A stretch of DNA of 11,803 bases from Parietichytrium sp. I65-24A (taxonomy: Eukaryota; Sar; Bigyra; Thraustochytrida; Thraustochytriidae), in NCBI GenBank assembly GCA_012862575.1, contig BLSF01000167.1, positions 1 through 11,803 of the forward strand, read 5' to 3'. A program made the translations under genes and the position numbers. The notes below the pieces were generated by a model. The model was given only the letters and a program-made list of their open reading frames with translations. It searched no databases and was not told the origin of the DNA. Shown here one piece after another: positions 1 through 6,859 of the stretch; within the stretch, counting starts at the first letter, position 1, and the number at the start of each line of letters is the position of its first letter.

Positions 1-274
1 GCAAAAGTCCGGAGACTGGGTCAATGTATGGTGAGTGCGACTTTTCAGAGATCAATCCAGTGATTCGTGACGCAATCTGTGGGTAAGGGCGATTGAAGAG
101 CGCATCGGGGAGATTGTCATGTGTTCTGGACATAGTTTCGACGAAATTGTGGTATTCATCGATACTCATCTTGCCAAATACTTCTTCGAGAGCATCTTTG
201 GTGAGAGATCCAGTCCCTCCGGTGGTCGTGCCTTGCGTTTGGAAGTAGCGGTATGGATCAACTAGTTCGGACAT
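1..274 (-). CDS. N-terminal part of an unrecognised protein, cut by the window edge
   Basis: A reading frame on the minus strand starts with ATG at 274-272 and stays open for 91 codons to the window edge, so the rest of the gene lies outside. It was found by translating the reverse strand. The product begins MSELVDPYRYFQTQ, then has a Gly/Thr-rich linker (GTTTGGTGS) and a soluble, probably helical stretch rich in Asp and Glu (EEVFGKMSIDEYHNF). No membrane segment, signal peptide or known motif is visible. The start is supported by the TATATAT core of the palindrome at 321-334, about 50 bases upstream, shared with the divergent gene at 372. I do not recognise the family. A structural or virion protein is possible but nothing in these 91 residues shows it. 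Confidence 0.7.
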   Translation of the reverse strand, partial: MSELVDPYRYFQTQGTTTGGTGSLTKDALEEVFGKMSIDEYHNFVETMSRTHDNLPDALFNRPYPQIASRITGLISEKSHSPYIDPVSGLL

Positions 275-320
275 CTTTGGGGTTGTTTTCGGTGCCTGTT
301 GAGTGATGAAACCAATGGTG

Positions 321-334
321 TACATATATATGTA
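321..334. promoter_or_regulatory. Palindromic bidirectional TATA box
   Basis: A perfect 14-base palindrome, TACATATATATGTA, lies in the 97-base gap between the divergent starts at 274 (minus) and 372 (plus). Its TATATAT core is 41-47 bases from each start. Because it reads the same on both strands it can serve as the TATA element for both genes. The same core recurs before most genes in this window. Confidence 0.55.
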
Positions 335-371
335 ATGCCTTTTTTTTGTAAAGAAAAAGCTTGTTAGTTAG

Positions 372-1049
372 ATGGTCTTTAGAAAGGGCATCAAACCTGA
401 GCAGCCATTCGATGATATGATTCCGCCACCGGAACCACCACTGGACGAATACGAAGAAGAGCAAGAGCAAGAACAACCAAGACGACAACGAAAGAAGCCC
501 CGACTTTTAAAAAAACCACCTCATGTATTGGATGTAGTCTTGCGCTACGTTGCGGATGATGAGTTGGATGTTCGAATGCTGTTTGCTAATCAAGTCGCTG
601 GATATCTAGGAGAAACAGATGTCAGCTCTGTCATTTTAATCGATGATTTAACAACTAAAATTCGAACGATCGAGTTTCACTATCGTCCGCATTTATACAC
701 CGCATTAGAAGAAGCCAAATATTTATTGGCAAGTGTGTTGAGGAAACCAGCAGCAGCAGCAGCAACAACAAATGATGGTAGCCGAGGGCGTTCTAAAGAT
801 GTTTTCATGGATGTGATTCTAAACAAGAAATACCGTCACACACAATTGATGAACGGGTTTGCGAAATTCGTCGCTGCCAAAATTGCTTTTGCACGCATTG
901 GTAATGCCAACTATGGTCGTTCTAAGTCCAATATCAACATCCAACGTGAGTCAGAAAAGCTTGAAATTGCCGTGCGAGATTTTTTTTTGATTTTAGAAAA
1001 GTATGATTTATTGTCAGATGATGTCAAAAAGACACTGTATAGATATTGA
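372..1049 (+). CDS. Unrecognised basic, helical protein with nuclear-localisation-like motif
   Basis: This is a 225-residue soluble protein. Residues 1-50 are disordered-looking: a proline/acidic stretch (PPPEPPLDEYEEEQEQ) followed by a strongly basic patch (RRQRKKPRLLKK) that resembles a nuclear localisation signal. Residues of about 51-125 and 135-225 look like mixed alpha-helical domains, separated by an alanine/threonine run encoded by a short GCA-rich repeat. No catalytic motif or membrane segment is seen. The ATG at 372 is the first after the shared TATA palindrome at 321-334. The next gene on the same strand starts 40 bases after the stop, so the two may be co-transcribed. The basic patch suggests a nucleus- or DNA-associated role, but that is inference and the family is not recognised. 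Confidence 0.75.
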   Translation: MVFRKGIKPEQPFDDMIPPPEPPLDEYEEEQEQEQPRRQRKKPRLLKKPPHVLDVVLRYVADDELDVRMLFANQVAGYLGETDVSSVILIDDLTTKIRTIEFHYRPHLYTALEEAKYLLASVLRKPAAAAATTNDGSRGRSKDVFMDVILNKKYRHTQLMNGFAKFVAAKIAFARIGNANYGRSKSNINIQRESEKLEIAVRDFFLILEKYDLLSDDVKKTLYRY

Positions 1050-1089
1050 TGTATCAAAGCTTTAAATTTCGACCAAACCACCAACGACA

Positions 1090-1440
1090 ATGGACGAAAT
1101 CGCCACTTTCCTGAGAGAGATTGATCAACTCAAGCAACAACAGAAGAACATCCGCGCTGAGAACAAAAAAGTGTTCGATGAGCTTAAGAGTCTCAGTAAA
1201 GAACTTCGAATGCGTCGCGAAGCCATTCGAGCAGCCATGGAATCGAACAACATGGAGATTTGTCACATTGAAGGCAAGACAATTGAGATTGGTGTAAAGA
1301 ATCATCCGCCGCGAGAAGCCGAAGTGTTTAAAATCAAAAGTGGTGGCGGTGGTGGTAGTGGGCGTGGGCGCAGTAAGCGTCAACGCTCTTCTAACGACGT
1401 GGAAGAAGTGATTGACGAACAACAGGAGAACGCTTCGTGA
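1090..1440 (+). CDS. Small coiled-coil protein with Gly-rich linker and basic tail
   Basis: A 116-residue protein. Residues 1-50 have heptad-like spacing typical of a coiled coil (IDQLKQQQKNIRAENKKVFDELKSLSKELR). Residues 53-82 form a short beta-like region (MEICHIEGKTIEIGV). A glycine run (about 85-89) leads to a basic motif, GRGRSKRQR (91-99), and an acidic end. The layout of a coiled coil followed by a small strand-rich segment and a basic end recalls the small DUF5760-type proteins common in giant viruses, but this is a weak resemblance from memory of the family shape. No TATATA box precedes it. The gap of 40 bases after the 225-residue gene contains only AT-rich sequence, and a TATAGATA lies at 1037-1044 inside the upstream gene. 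A long antisense frame over the same bases is judged a shadow. Confidence 0.75.
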   Translation: MDEIATFLREIDQLKQQQKNIRAENKKVFDELKSLSKELRMRREAIRAAMESNNMEICHIEGKTIEIGVKNHPPREAEVFKIKSGGGGGSGRGRSKRQRSSNDVEEVIDEQQENAS

Positions 1441-1478
1441 AACCTAACAAAAAAATTAATCATTTTTTACTTTACGAA
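1434..1478. terminator. Possible hairpin between convergent genes
   Basis: Between the convergent stops at 1440 (plus) and 1456 (minus) there is an inner 7-base stem of A and T (1450-1456 with 1462-1468, loop of 5). An outer interrupted stem is formed by TTCGT at 1434-1438 with ACGAA at 1474-1478, and AAA 1440-1442 with TTT 1471-1473. It could mark the 3' ends of both transcripts. The stem is AT-rich and interrupted, so it may be chance. Confidence 0.3.
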
Positions 1479-1668
1479 ATTGACAATGATTGCATTTTAT
1501 GAAAAGTGTTGCTGCTTCATCGCCGGCACGTGTCTGAAACTGTGAGATACTAAGATCAGATGAGTTGCATTTCTCACAAGTTTCTGTCAACAAAGAAGAA
1601 TTATTGTTTGATTTGCCGTACAAAATTGCATGATAACGCTGTCGTTGTTGTTGTGATTGACTCATCAT
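1456..1668 (-). CDS. TFIIS-type zinc ribbon transcription elongation factor, minimal form
   Basis: A 70-residue protein (69 if the second ATG is used). Residues 31-62 form the TFIIS C-terminal zinc ribbon with exact family spacing, C-x2-C-x24-C-x2-C (Cys31, Cys34, Cys59, Cys62). The hallmark loop QTRAGDE (45-51) is present. In TFIIS the Asp-Glu pair (here 50-51) enters the RNA polymerase active site and triggers cleavage of backtracked RNA. RPB9 ribbons generally lack this pair, so TFIIS is the better match. The N-terminal and polymerase-binding domains of cellular TFIIS are absent, and the protein is shorter even than archaeal TFS. The aromatic Trp usually following the last Cys pair is replaced by Phe. 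It implies a viral (or virus-recruited) multisubunit RNA polymerase. It converges with the gene ending at 1440. Confidence 0.85.
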   Translation of the reverse strand: MMSQSQQQRQRYHAILYGKSNNNSSLLTETCEKCNSSDLSISQFQTRAGDEAATLFIKCNHCQFRKVKND

Positions 1669-1670
1669 CC

Positions 1671-1680
1671 ACCGCGCGGT
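1671..1680. promoter_or_regulatory. GC palindrome just upstream of the zinc ribbon gene
   Basis: ACCGCGCGGT is a perfect 10-base palindrome 3 bases upstream of the minus-strand ATG at 1668. It is GC-rich in an AT-rich promoter, and it would lie in the 5' leader or at the transcription start. It might be an operator-like site, but this is only a sequence observation. Confidence 0.25.
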
Positions 1681-1717
1681 TACTTGGTAGTATCTATCTA
1701 TACACGCACTTGGGGAA

Positions 1718-1723
1718 TATATA
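1718..1723. promoter_or_regulatory. TATATA box for the 1002-residue gene, possibly bidirectional
   Basis: TATATA lies 30 bases before the ATG at 1754 (plus) and 49 bases from the divergent ATG at 1668 (minus). The spacing to 1754 fits a TATA-directed transcript with a very short leader and decides the start of the large gene. A second, weaker TATA-like string (TATCTATCTATAC, from about 1690) may serve the minus-strand gene instead. Confidence 0.5.
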
Positions 1724-1753
1724 CTAGGTTGAGTGCAAAAAGTGTTATCAAGA

Positions 1754-4700
1754 ATGTTTTCGACGGGTGAGAAATTCGATAGACAATTGAGGGAAAATGA
1801 TAAATCGACGAGGAGAAATGATTTTCCATTCAGAGACTCATTAAAACATCATAGGAATAAACTGAGTAGAACAGCAAGACCGGAACGTTCTTCTTCTTCT
1901 ACAGCAAAGAAAATATATGATCAGGTTTCCGAGATGGTCGAAATTTCGAATCAAGAGTTGGAAGATGTCATGGATATCATCAATAAACTGCATAAAAAGG
2001 GGCATGTGAATTCAGATGAACTTTTGATGTTTTACTGCTACGTCATGCTGTCACTCGAAACATGGAAAGTAAACTTGCTTGACCAATTTCCAAGTGAGAG
2101 GAATCATCATCGTCGCCCTTCCGAGATGACTGATGCAAGAAGAACAACAGAACGCGAAGAGGAGGACGAAGAGGAGGACGAAGTTGTACTTGATGGTATG
2201 CGAATGCGGTCGGCCATGATCATGGTTTTCAACAAGTTTAGTTTGCACATGTCAAAGAAAGTGATGCTCGGATTGTTTGTCGTCGGTGCATGTAGTGCTG
2301 CATGGTACAACACTGATTACGATGCAAGACAGTTCTTCAATCAGATGGGAGATAATGCCACTGACACCATTGGTAAAATGAAAGAGCAAGCCACCGTGTT
2401 TGTTCAAAAAAAGTACAGCAGCTACTACCGCTCTGACGATGAGGAGCATGAAGAAGAGACCACAAATGACTCGATCAACAAGTTATTTGAGCGAGTTTGG
2501 AGCGCATTCAAAACCAACTCGACTGATGATGATGATGGGTATGCAAAGCTCAAACGTCTTTCATCCACAATAACCGATGTAAGAAAACAACTTTCGAAAA
2601 CGTCGGTCTATAAGGACATTGGCATGGATGAGATTTCTCTTTCTGGACAGGACGGAGCATCCAAGGGAGGAAGTAGAAAAATTCTCGATGAGAATGAGGA
2701 AGAAATACCTACTGTTCGGGTGGATGGACTCAACATGAACAGTCTTATTGAATGGCGGAACTCTCTACATAACAGAGATGAAAGAAAAACCTTTGGAGAA
2801 CATTATGAGATTGTCTTGGAAGCTTATAAAACCATGAGTGGTATTTTTACAAGCAACGAGATATTGGATAAAATAGAGAGTGAGAAAGGGAAAAGTCAAG
2901 ACCTTACTTCCTTAGAAGAGGAGGGTTATTTAACAAGGATTGGGAGATGGTTGAGTTCTAGAGATAAACGGCTCGAACAGATGCAAGCTGACTTTGATGA
3001 GACAATGGTCAGGATAGAAAATATAGAACATGATCGATTGAAGCAACTTACAGAATCAACAAAACAGCTTGCGTATGTTGAAGATTTCATGATGGATCAA
3101 GATGCAATCGGGCCCAAAGTTGAAGAATTCATGCAAAGTTTACAGCGTACGTCAGAGAGTATGGATTCAGATGGCAATAATGTTGCATTTCTCAACGTCT
3201 TTGATAGATGCAGCGGACTTGCTGTAAGAAGCGATGAATATAATCAAAAAGTAGTGGAAACGTTGTGCGATCACATCTTATCAGAATTTACAGTGTATTT
3301 CAAAAATTCTACGAGTAGTATCTATGCTATTGATATATTTTTGCAGGAGTTTACCAAAAACACAGTAGGTGACCTCCAAGTCAAGACGAACAGTGCAATC
3401 TCGCAATTGGATAAGAAGAAGAAAGAGTATGCGGATCAAATTGAGTCTAATGTTCAGACATTGAAATATGTCATGATTGCTATGATGGTACTGGGTTATG
3501 TCGCGTCTAAGGGAAATCGATTGTCATCAAATATCCATCGTGCTCGCTTTACGCAGTGGTGCAAACTTTTAGTTCAGATTGCGGGTGGATACTATTCACT
3601 TGAAAGGTGTATGATGTATGACAACTTTAATGAATTGTACGCATATAATTTCAATGTGCTCTTCCAATCCGGACAAGTTGCACAATTTATCTGTTTGATG
3701 TTGCTGAATGTACAGTATTCGAATTTGCAAGTACTGGAATATATCAAGATAGTTACCAAACACGCTCGACATCTTGCCTATCGCATCAATGAAAAAATCT
3801 TTGCGAATCGAAAGTTTAATACGAAGAATTTTATTCCAGTGGAAGACGATCATCCGCTCAACACGATGATTCGAGGATTTGCAAATGATACACAAAAATC
3901 AGTCGTGCATTTTCAAAATGAGGTTTTTGGTGATGAAAACTCACCAATTCAGATCTTCCAAGATTTTGCACGAGATAGTCGACGAATGTTTATGATGCAT
4001 CATTTCAATGAATGGTATACTGAACCATTATTGCGCCAGTTTCTTGGCTATGGAGATGAAGGCTATGAAGATAAGAAGGTGAAGGCATTATTGAAGCTAG
4101 TAGGGAAACTTTTTATGGGTGAAGAGCCAACGAGACCAATCATGTTTTATACCAAACTATGTGTTGCTTATATTCTGGATGTTTTCCAAATATTAGAGAA
4201 TGAATATGCGGTAACACTCATCACATCAGCTAACCGGTACGAATTGGTTGATATCGCAGATGGACTAACGAAACATCTCCCCCCACTTAAACGTATTCTA
4301 GGTTTATACAACGCTAGAAAATTTAGTCATGACGAAAAAATAAGAGCTCTTAACGAATTGAAGAGCAACATACTGGCCGTTTATGTAGACTGTGAAGGTG
4401 ACGTTCAAAGTGCAAAGAACGAAATGACGACTATATATCAAACCCTCATGATGGCACGTTCCGTTCTACAGGATACGCCGCAGTATACGCCGCAGCCTTC
4501 TAGTGTGCAAGAAATAGTAAGAGACATTGAAAGACGAGGATCCAACAACAGAGGCGGCGTCAATTCTTACGAAAGGCGAGGAGCAAGCAATAGAGGCGGC
4601 GCCAATTCTTACGAAAGGCGAGAATCAGAAAATGACAGAAATGGAGCCAATAATGTTGCCACCAGCAGAGGCGGTGTTGGTAGACGAGGCGGATTGAGGG

Positions 4701-4762
4701 AAAGATCAGGAAGCTCGAAGGAAACAGTTAAAAATTTCTCTAATTATTTTAATTCAACATAA
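1754..4762 (+). CDS. Large unrecognised protein with membrane-segment candidates and RGG-type C-terminal repeats
   Basis: A 1002-residue protein if started at ATG 1754, which is 30 bases after a TATATA box. An in-frame GTG seven codons earlier is an unlikely start in a eukaryotic virus. The N-terminus is basic and Ser-rich, followed by a Glu/Asp stretch (about 134-146). Residues of about 170-184 are a clear hydrophobic segment (VMLGLFVVGACSAAW). A long, mostly helical, charged middle follows (about 200-570). Weaker hydrophobic segments lie near 573-585 (MIAMMVLGYVA), 607-617 and 640-655 (FICLMLLNV). The tail from about 926 carries 14-residue repeats rich in Arg and Gly (ERRG...NRGG). RGG-type tails in known proteins often bind RNA or are arginine-methylated, so that role is inference here. 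A large virion or membrane-associated protein seems plausible, but the family is not recognised. It converges with the next gene, with 3 bases between stops. Confidence 0.85.
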   Translation: MFSTGEKFDRQLRENDKSTRRNDFPFRDSLKHHRNKLSRTARPERSSSSTAKKIYDQVSEMVEISNQELEDVMDIINKLHKKGHVNSDELLMFYCYVMLSLETWKVNLLDQFPSERNHHRRPSEMTDARRTTEREEEDEEEDEVVLDGMRMRSAMIMVFNKFSLHMSKKVMLGLFVVGACSAAWYNTDYDARQFFNQMGDNATDTIGKMKEQATVFVQKKYSSYYRSDDEEHEEETTNDSINKLFERVWSAFKTNSTDDDDGYAKLKRLSSTITDVRKQLSKTSVYKDIGMDEISLSGQDGASKGGSRKILDENEEEIPTVRVDGLNMNSLIEWRNSLHNRDERKTFGEHYEIVLEAYKTMSGIFTSNEILDKIESEKGKSQDLTSLEEEGYLTRIGRWLSSRDKRLEQMQADFDETMVRIENIEHDRLKQLTESTKQLAYVEDFMMDQDAIGPKVEEFMQSLQRTSESMDSDGNNVAFLNVFDRCSGLAVRSDEYNQKVVETLCDHILSEFTVYFKNSTSSIYAIDIFLQEFTKNTVGDLQVKTNSAISQLDKKKKEYADQIESNVQTLKYVMIAMMVLGYVASKGNRLSSNIHRARFTQWCKLLVQIAGGYYSLERCMMYDNFNELYAYNFNVLFQSGQVAQFICLMLLNVQYSNLQVLEYIKIVTKHARHLAYRINEKIFANRKFNTKNFIPVEDDHPLNTMIRGFANDTQKSVVHFQNEVFGDENSPIQIFQDFARDSRRMFMMHHFNEWYTEPLLRQFLGYGDEGYEDKKVKALLKLVGKLFMGEEPTRPIMFYTKLCVAYILDVFQILENEYAVTLITSANRYELVDIADGLTKHLPPLKRILGLYNARKFSHDEKIRALNELKSNILAVYVDCEGDVQSAKNEMTTIYQTLMMARSVLQDTPQYTPQPSSVQEIVRDIERRGSNNRGGVNSYERRGASNRGGANSYERRESENDRNGANNVATSRGGVGRRGGLRERSGSSKETVKNFSNYFNST
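4529..4654 (+). repeat. 42-base tandem repeat encoding an RGG-type 14-residue unit
   Basis: Two near-identical 42-base units (4529-4570 and 4571-4612) and a decayed third (4613-4654) lie in frame near the 3' end of the 1002-residue gene. Over the core (4550-4580 against 4592-4622) the copies differ at a single base. Each encodes ERRG-x-x-N-RGG-x-NSY, and the third has lost most of the RGG part. The near identity of the first two copies suggests recent duplication. Confidence 0.8.
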
Positions 4763-4765
4763 CGA

Positions 4766-5965
4766 TTAATGAATTCCCATACGTTCAAGAATGTTGGAGG
4801 ATAGAAATGCTTTTGCATCTTGCGCATTGAATGCTGATAAATCGCCGTTGTTTTCGCGGTATAGATCGTCAAACATTCCGAAAAATGCACTGTCTGAAGA
4901 ACTATTTGCTCCACTTGCTTCAGCTGTCACAACAGTTTGAGTATTCCCGCCTTGGATGGATGAGACTGGTAGTTGCTGTTGCTGCTGCTGCGTTTGCTGT
5001 TGCTGCTGTTGCGATGAAGTGCCGCTATCTTCATTCCCCACCCAATGCTTTTCTGGGTCATCAACCTGCTGCTCATACTCTGTGATCTTGCCTTTCAACA
5101 TGTTGTGAATTTGCATTTGTTTTTCCATCAATGAGGTTGCCTGATCAAGGCGTTTTTGTAGATCGTTGATTTTTTCGGCTTGCTCCTTTCGCACTTCGTA
5201 AAGTTTCGCAAGGGTGTTGACATTCTCACAATTGGCAGATGCAACTGCATTCAAAACTCTTACAGAATTATCCAAATGTTGCTCAGATGCACTCTCATCA
5301 CTCATTTGAGAGTCATTCCCGAGACTGTTCACCAAGAGATCAGAAAGGCTTTGCAATGGAGCTCCACCATCGAGCTGAAACCTCTTGCGTTGATCCTCAG
5401 AGAGAGAATTGAGAATCTTTTCGGCAATACTATCAATCTCGCCCTTCTTTTGTCGCTTCCGTGCCGTTCGAGCACGCTCAGACTTTTCTTGGTGCTGCTT
5501 GAGTGACTGATGAAGCTGTTGCATTTCCTTGTCCTTCAATTCTACAGCCTGTTTTACAGCTGCAAGTTCTTTCAGTAAATCACTGACAATACGTGGTGCG
5601 ACTACTGGATTCATCCCGCCACTCACAACAGACTGTGTCTGCTGCTGCTGCTGCTGTTGCTGCTGCTGCGGCTCTTGCATCTGAGTTTCCTTTGGTGGCT
5701 GCATTTGCGTCTGCTGTGGTTGTTGTTGTTGCTGCGGTTGCTGTGGCTGCTGCTGCTGTTCTTGCTGTTGCTGTGGCTGCTGTTGTTCTTGCTGCTGAGA
5801 AGAAGAAGACGGAGTCTCCATCTTTGACTTGTTTGCATTGATGAAATCAGCAATGCTTTTCATCGTATTGTCATCAGCAGGCGACTGTGATTGGTTCAAT
5901 AGCTTTTGGAGCATCTCTAGGTTGATCATAGAAGACGAGGAAGACGACGACGACGAGGAAGACAT
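4766..5965 (-). CDS. Glutamine-rich coiled-coil protein
   Basis: A 399-residue protein from ATG 5965. The frame also opens 13 codons earlier at ATG 6004, but that ATG lies only 6 bases after the TATATA box at 6011-6016, too close to be in the transcript. ATG 5965 is 45 bases away, as for other genes here. Order of parts: a serine run (2-12), a short helix (MINLEMLQKLL), a Gln/Pro-rich region of about 55 residues (57-112), a coiled coil (about 128-168) ending in a basic RKRQKK motif (169-174), a second coiled coil (about 250-300), a second Gln run (about 319-331), and a folded-looking C-terminus with several Phe residues. No membrane segment or enzyme motif is seen. It lies one gene away from the portal-like gene, on the same strand. 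A scaffold, tegument or nuclear assembly role is possible but unproven. Confidence 0.8.
   Translation of the reverse strand: MSSSSSSSSSSSMINLEMLQKLLNQSQSPADDNTMKSIADFINANKSKMETPSSSSQQQEQQQPQQQQEQQQQPQQPQQQQQPQQTQMQPPKETQMQEPQQQQQQQQQQTQSVVSGGMNPVVAPRIVSDLLKELAAVKQAVELKDKEMQQLHQSLKQHQEKSERARTARKRQKKGEIDSIAEKILNSLSEDQRKRFQLDGGAPLQSLSDLLVNSLGNDSQMSDESASEQHLDNSVRVLNAVASANCENVNTLAKLYEVRKEQAEKINDLQKRLDQATSLMEKQMQIHNMLKGKITEYEQQVDDPEKHWVGNEDSGTSSQQQQQQTQQQQQQLPVSSIQGGNTQTVVTAEASGANSSSDSAFFGMFDDLYRENNGDLSAFNAQDAKAFLSSNILERMGIH
5636..5800 (-). repeat. CAG/CAA trinucleotide-rich tract coding polyglutamine
   Basis: On the minus strand this 165-base tract is mostly CAG and CAA codons with a few CCG, CCA and GAG or GAA, giving a Gln/Pro-rich segment. 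The longest pure Gln run is about 10 residues, and the mixing of CAG and CAA makes the DNA repeat imperfect. Similar shorter runs occur near 4975-5015 in the same gene. The opposite strand reads as polyalanine and polyvaline frames that are shadows. Confidence 0.85.
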
Positions 5966-6010
5966 GATTTGTGGGTTTTGATTGTTAGAGAAAAAACTGT
6001 TCATTGCATG

Positions 6011-6016
6011 TATATA
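6011..6016 (-). promoter_or_regulatory. TATATA box for the glutamine-rich gene
   Basis: TATATA overlaps the end of the upstream gene (stop at 6017-6019). It is 45 bases before ATG 5965 and only 6 before ATG 6004, which favours 5965 as the start. The promoter therefore sits in essentially no intergenic space. Confidence 0.45.
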
Positions 6017-6727
6017 TTAAATTATTTCGTCAGACGTTGCCACAGTTGAATAGAAGATATTATCCAGCTCTTCCTCGTCAAAGTCATGCTGCTGAAGGTA
6101 GTGACGCTTGTCAGAAAAGTATAGGTAGATGAAATCCACGAAAAGGGCCAAGTATCCGATGCGCCAATCAATGCGAAGAAGATGGTACGAAATTAATGCC
6201 GGCTTTTGTGCTGCTACTAGAATGAGATTCTGAGGATCAAAACTTGAGTATTGTACAATGGTGCACATGATGATATGAAGGCAGAAAAGTGTCATGTTGG
6301 GGTATCTCATTTCCTGTGGCCATGAAACATAGAGAAACGGGATATGAATCAACTCGGCATGTTTTGGTGCGACAATCACCATTGACGCGTATAAACACGA
6401 AGAGATGATACTGAGATTCGGATCCGTGAATTGCAAAAAGCGCGAATGGTTTTCAAAAATGGACTCCACGCAGAGATGTAAGAACATTGCAAAGATTGCA
6501 TAAATGAACGTCAGCCATAATTCAGTGCGAAACAGGTTGCTTTTCTGTTGATGTGCGGCGTTTCGATGAAGTCGCGTGAATCGCATGTAAAGAAAACAGT
6601 TGAGCACAAAGATGGTTGTAAGAATATAAGGCTCAGCTTCATTCACCAGAGTATGTTCAGTCGATGCAAGTGCAAGGCATGATGCGATGAAAAATAGAAA
6701 TGGAATCAAGAGATCAATGGATGACAT
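6017..6727 (-). CDS. Polytopic membrane protein, about six or seven membrane segments
   Basis: The frame is open from ATG 6760, but that codon is 1 base from the TATATAT box at 6762-6768. ATG 6727, about 34 bases from the box, is the likelier start and gives 236 residues; ATG 6736 is also possible. The protein begins MSSIDLLIPFLFFIASCLALA, an N-terminal membrane segment or signal anchor. Further hydrophobic segments include PYILTTIFVLNCFLYM, LWLTFIYAIFAMFLHLCV, ISSCLYASMVIV, LFCLHIIMCTIVQY and IGYLALFVDFIYLYF. A soluble acidic tail (DFDEEELDNIFYS) ends it. No transporter or receptor signature is seen. It is the first of four polytopic membrane proteins in the right half of the window and lies downstream of the portal-like gene, separated by a strong hairpin. 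The family is not recognised. Confidence 0.75.
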   Translation of the reverse strand: MSSIDLLIPFLFFIASCLALASTEHTLVNEAEPYILTTIFVLNCFLYMRFTRLHRNAAHQQKSNLFRTELWLTFIYAIFAMFLHLCVESIFENHSRFLQFTDPNLSIISSCLYASMVIVAPKHAELIHIPFLYVSWPQEMRYPNMTLFCLHIIMCTIVQYSSFDPQNLILVAAQKPALISYHLLRIDWRIGYLALFVDFIYLYFSDKRHYLQQHDFDEEELDNIFYSTVATSDEII

Positions 6728-6761
6728 GTTTTGCATTTGTTTTCTGTTTCGATGATGCATC

Positions 6762-6768
6762 TATATAT
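6762..6768 (-). promoter_or_regulatory. TATATAT box for the 236-residue membrane protein
   Basis: TATATAT lies 34 bases before ATG 6727 and 1 base before ATG 6760. It sits between the hairpin at 6782-6847 and the gene. A TATA box this close to the first ATG means that codon cannot be in a normally initiated message. Confidence 0.5.
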
Positions 6769-6781
6769 GAATGGAAGTAGT

Positions 6782-6847
6782 TTGGCGACACTGTTGATTT
6801 CAATGGTGCTGGGGTAGGCGAAACAATGAAATCAACGGTGTCGCCAA
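6782..6847. terminator. Long hairpin between same-strand genes, likely transcript-end signal
   Basis: The arms 6782-6805 and 6824-6847 are reverse complements at 22 of 24 positions, with an 18-base loop. One exception (6792 with 6837) is a U-G wobble in plus-strand RNA and an A-C mismatch in minus-strand RNA. The other is 6803 with 6826. The element starts 12 bases after the stop of the minus-strand portal-like gene and ends 14 bases before the TATA box of the next minus-strand gene, the place expected for a 3'-end signal. Hairpins marking mRNA 3' ends are established for Mimivirus, and palindromic 3' regions are reported in other giant viruses. That it ends transcripts here is inference. Confidence 0.6.
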
Positions 6848-6859
6848 CTTGCTGTCACT

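Noticed and set aside
1054-1422. 122-codon minus-strand frame opposite the 116-residue gene
   Set aside because: It reads as low-complexity Thr and Leu runs created by the coding strand's Gly/Glu codons. The plus-strand product has a coherent coiled coil and basic motif.
1733-1753. GTG start extending the 1002-residue protein by seven codons
   Set aside because: A TATATA box 30 bases before ATG 1754 and the eukaryotic-virus context make ATG 1754 the supported start.
5593-5853. Plus-strand polyalanine/valine frame and a second minus-strand serine/asparagine-rich frame
   Set aside because: Both are other-frame readings of the CAG/CAA tract in the glutamine-rich gene.
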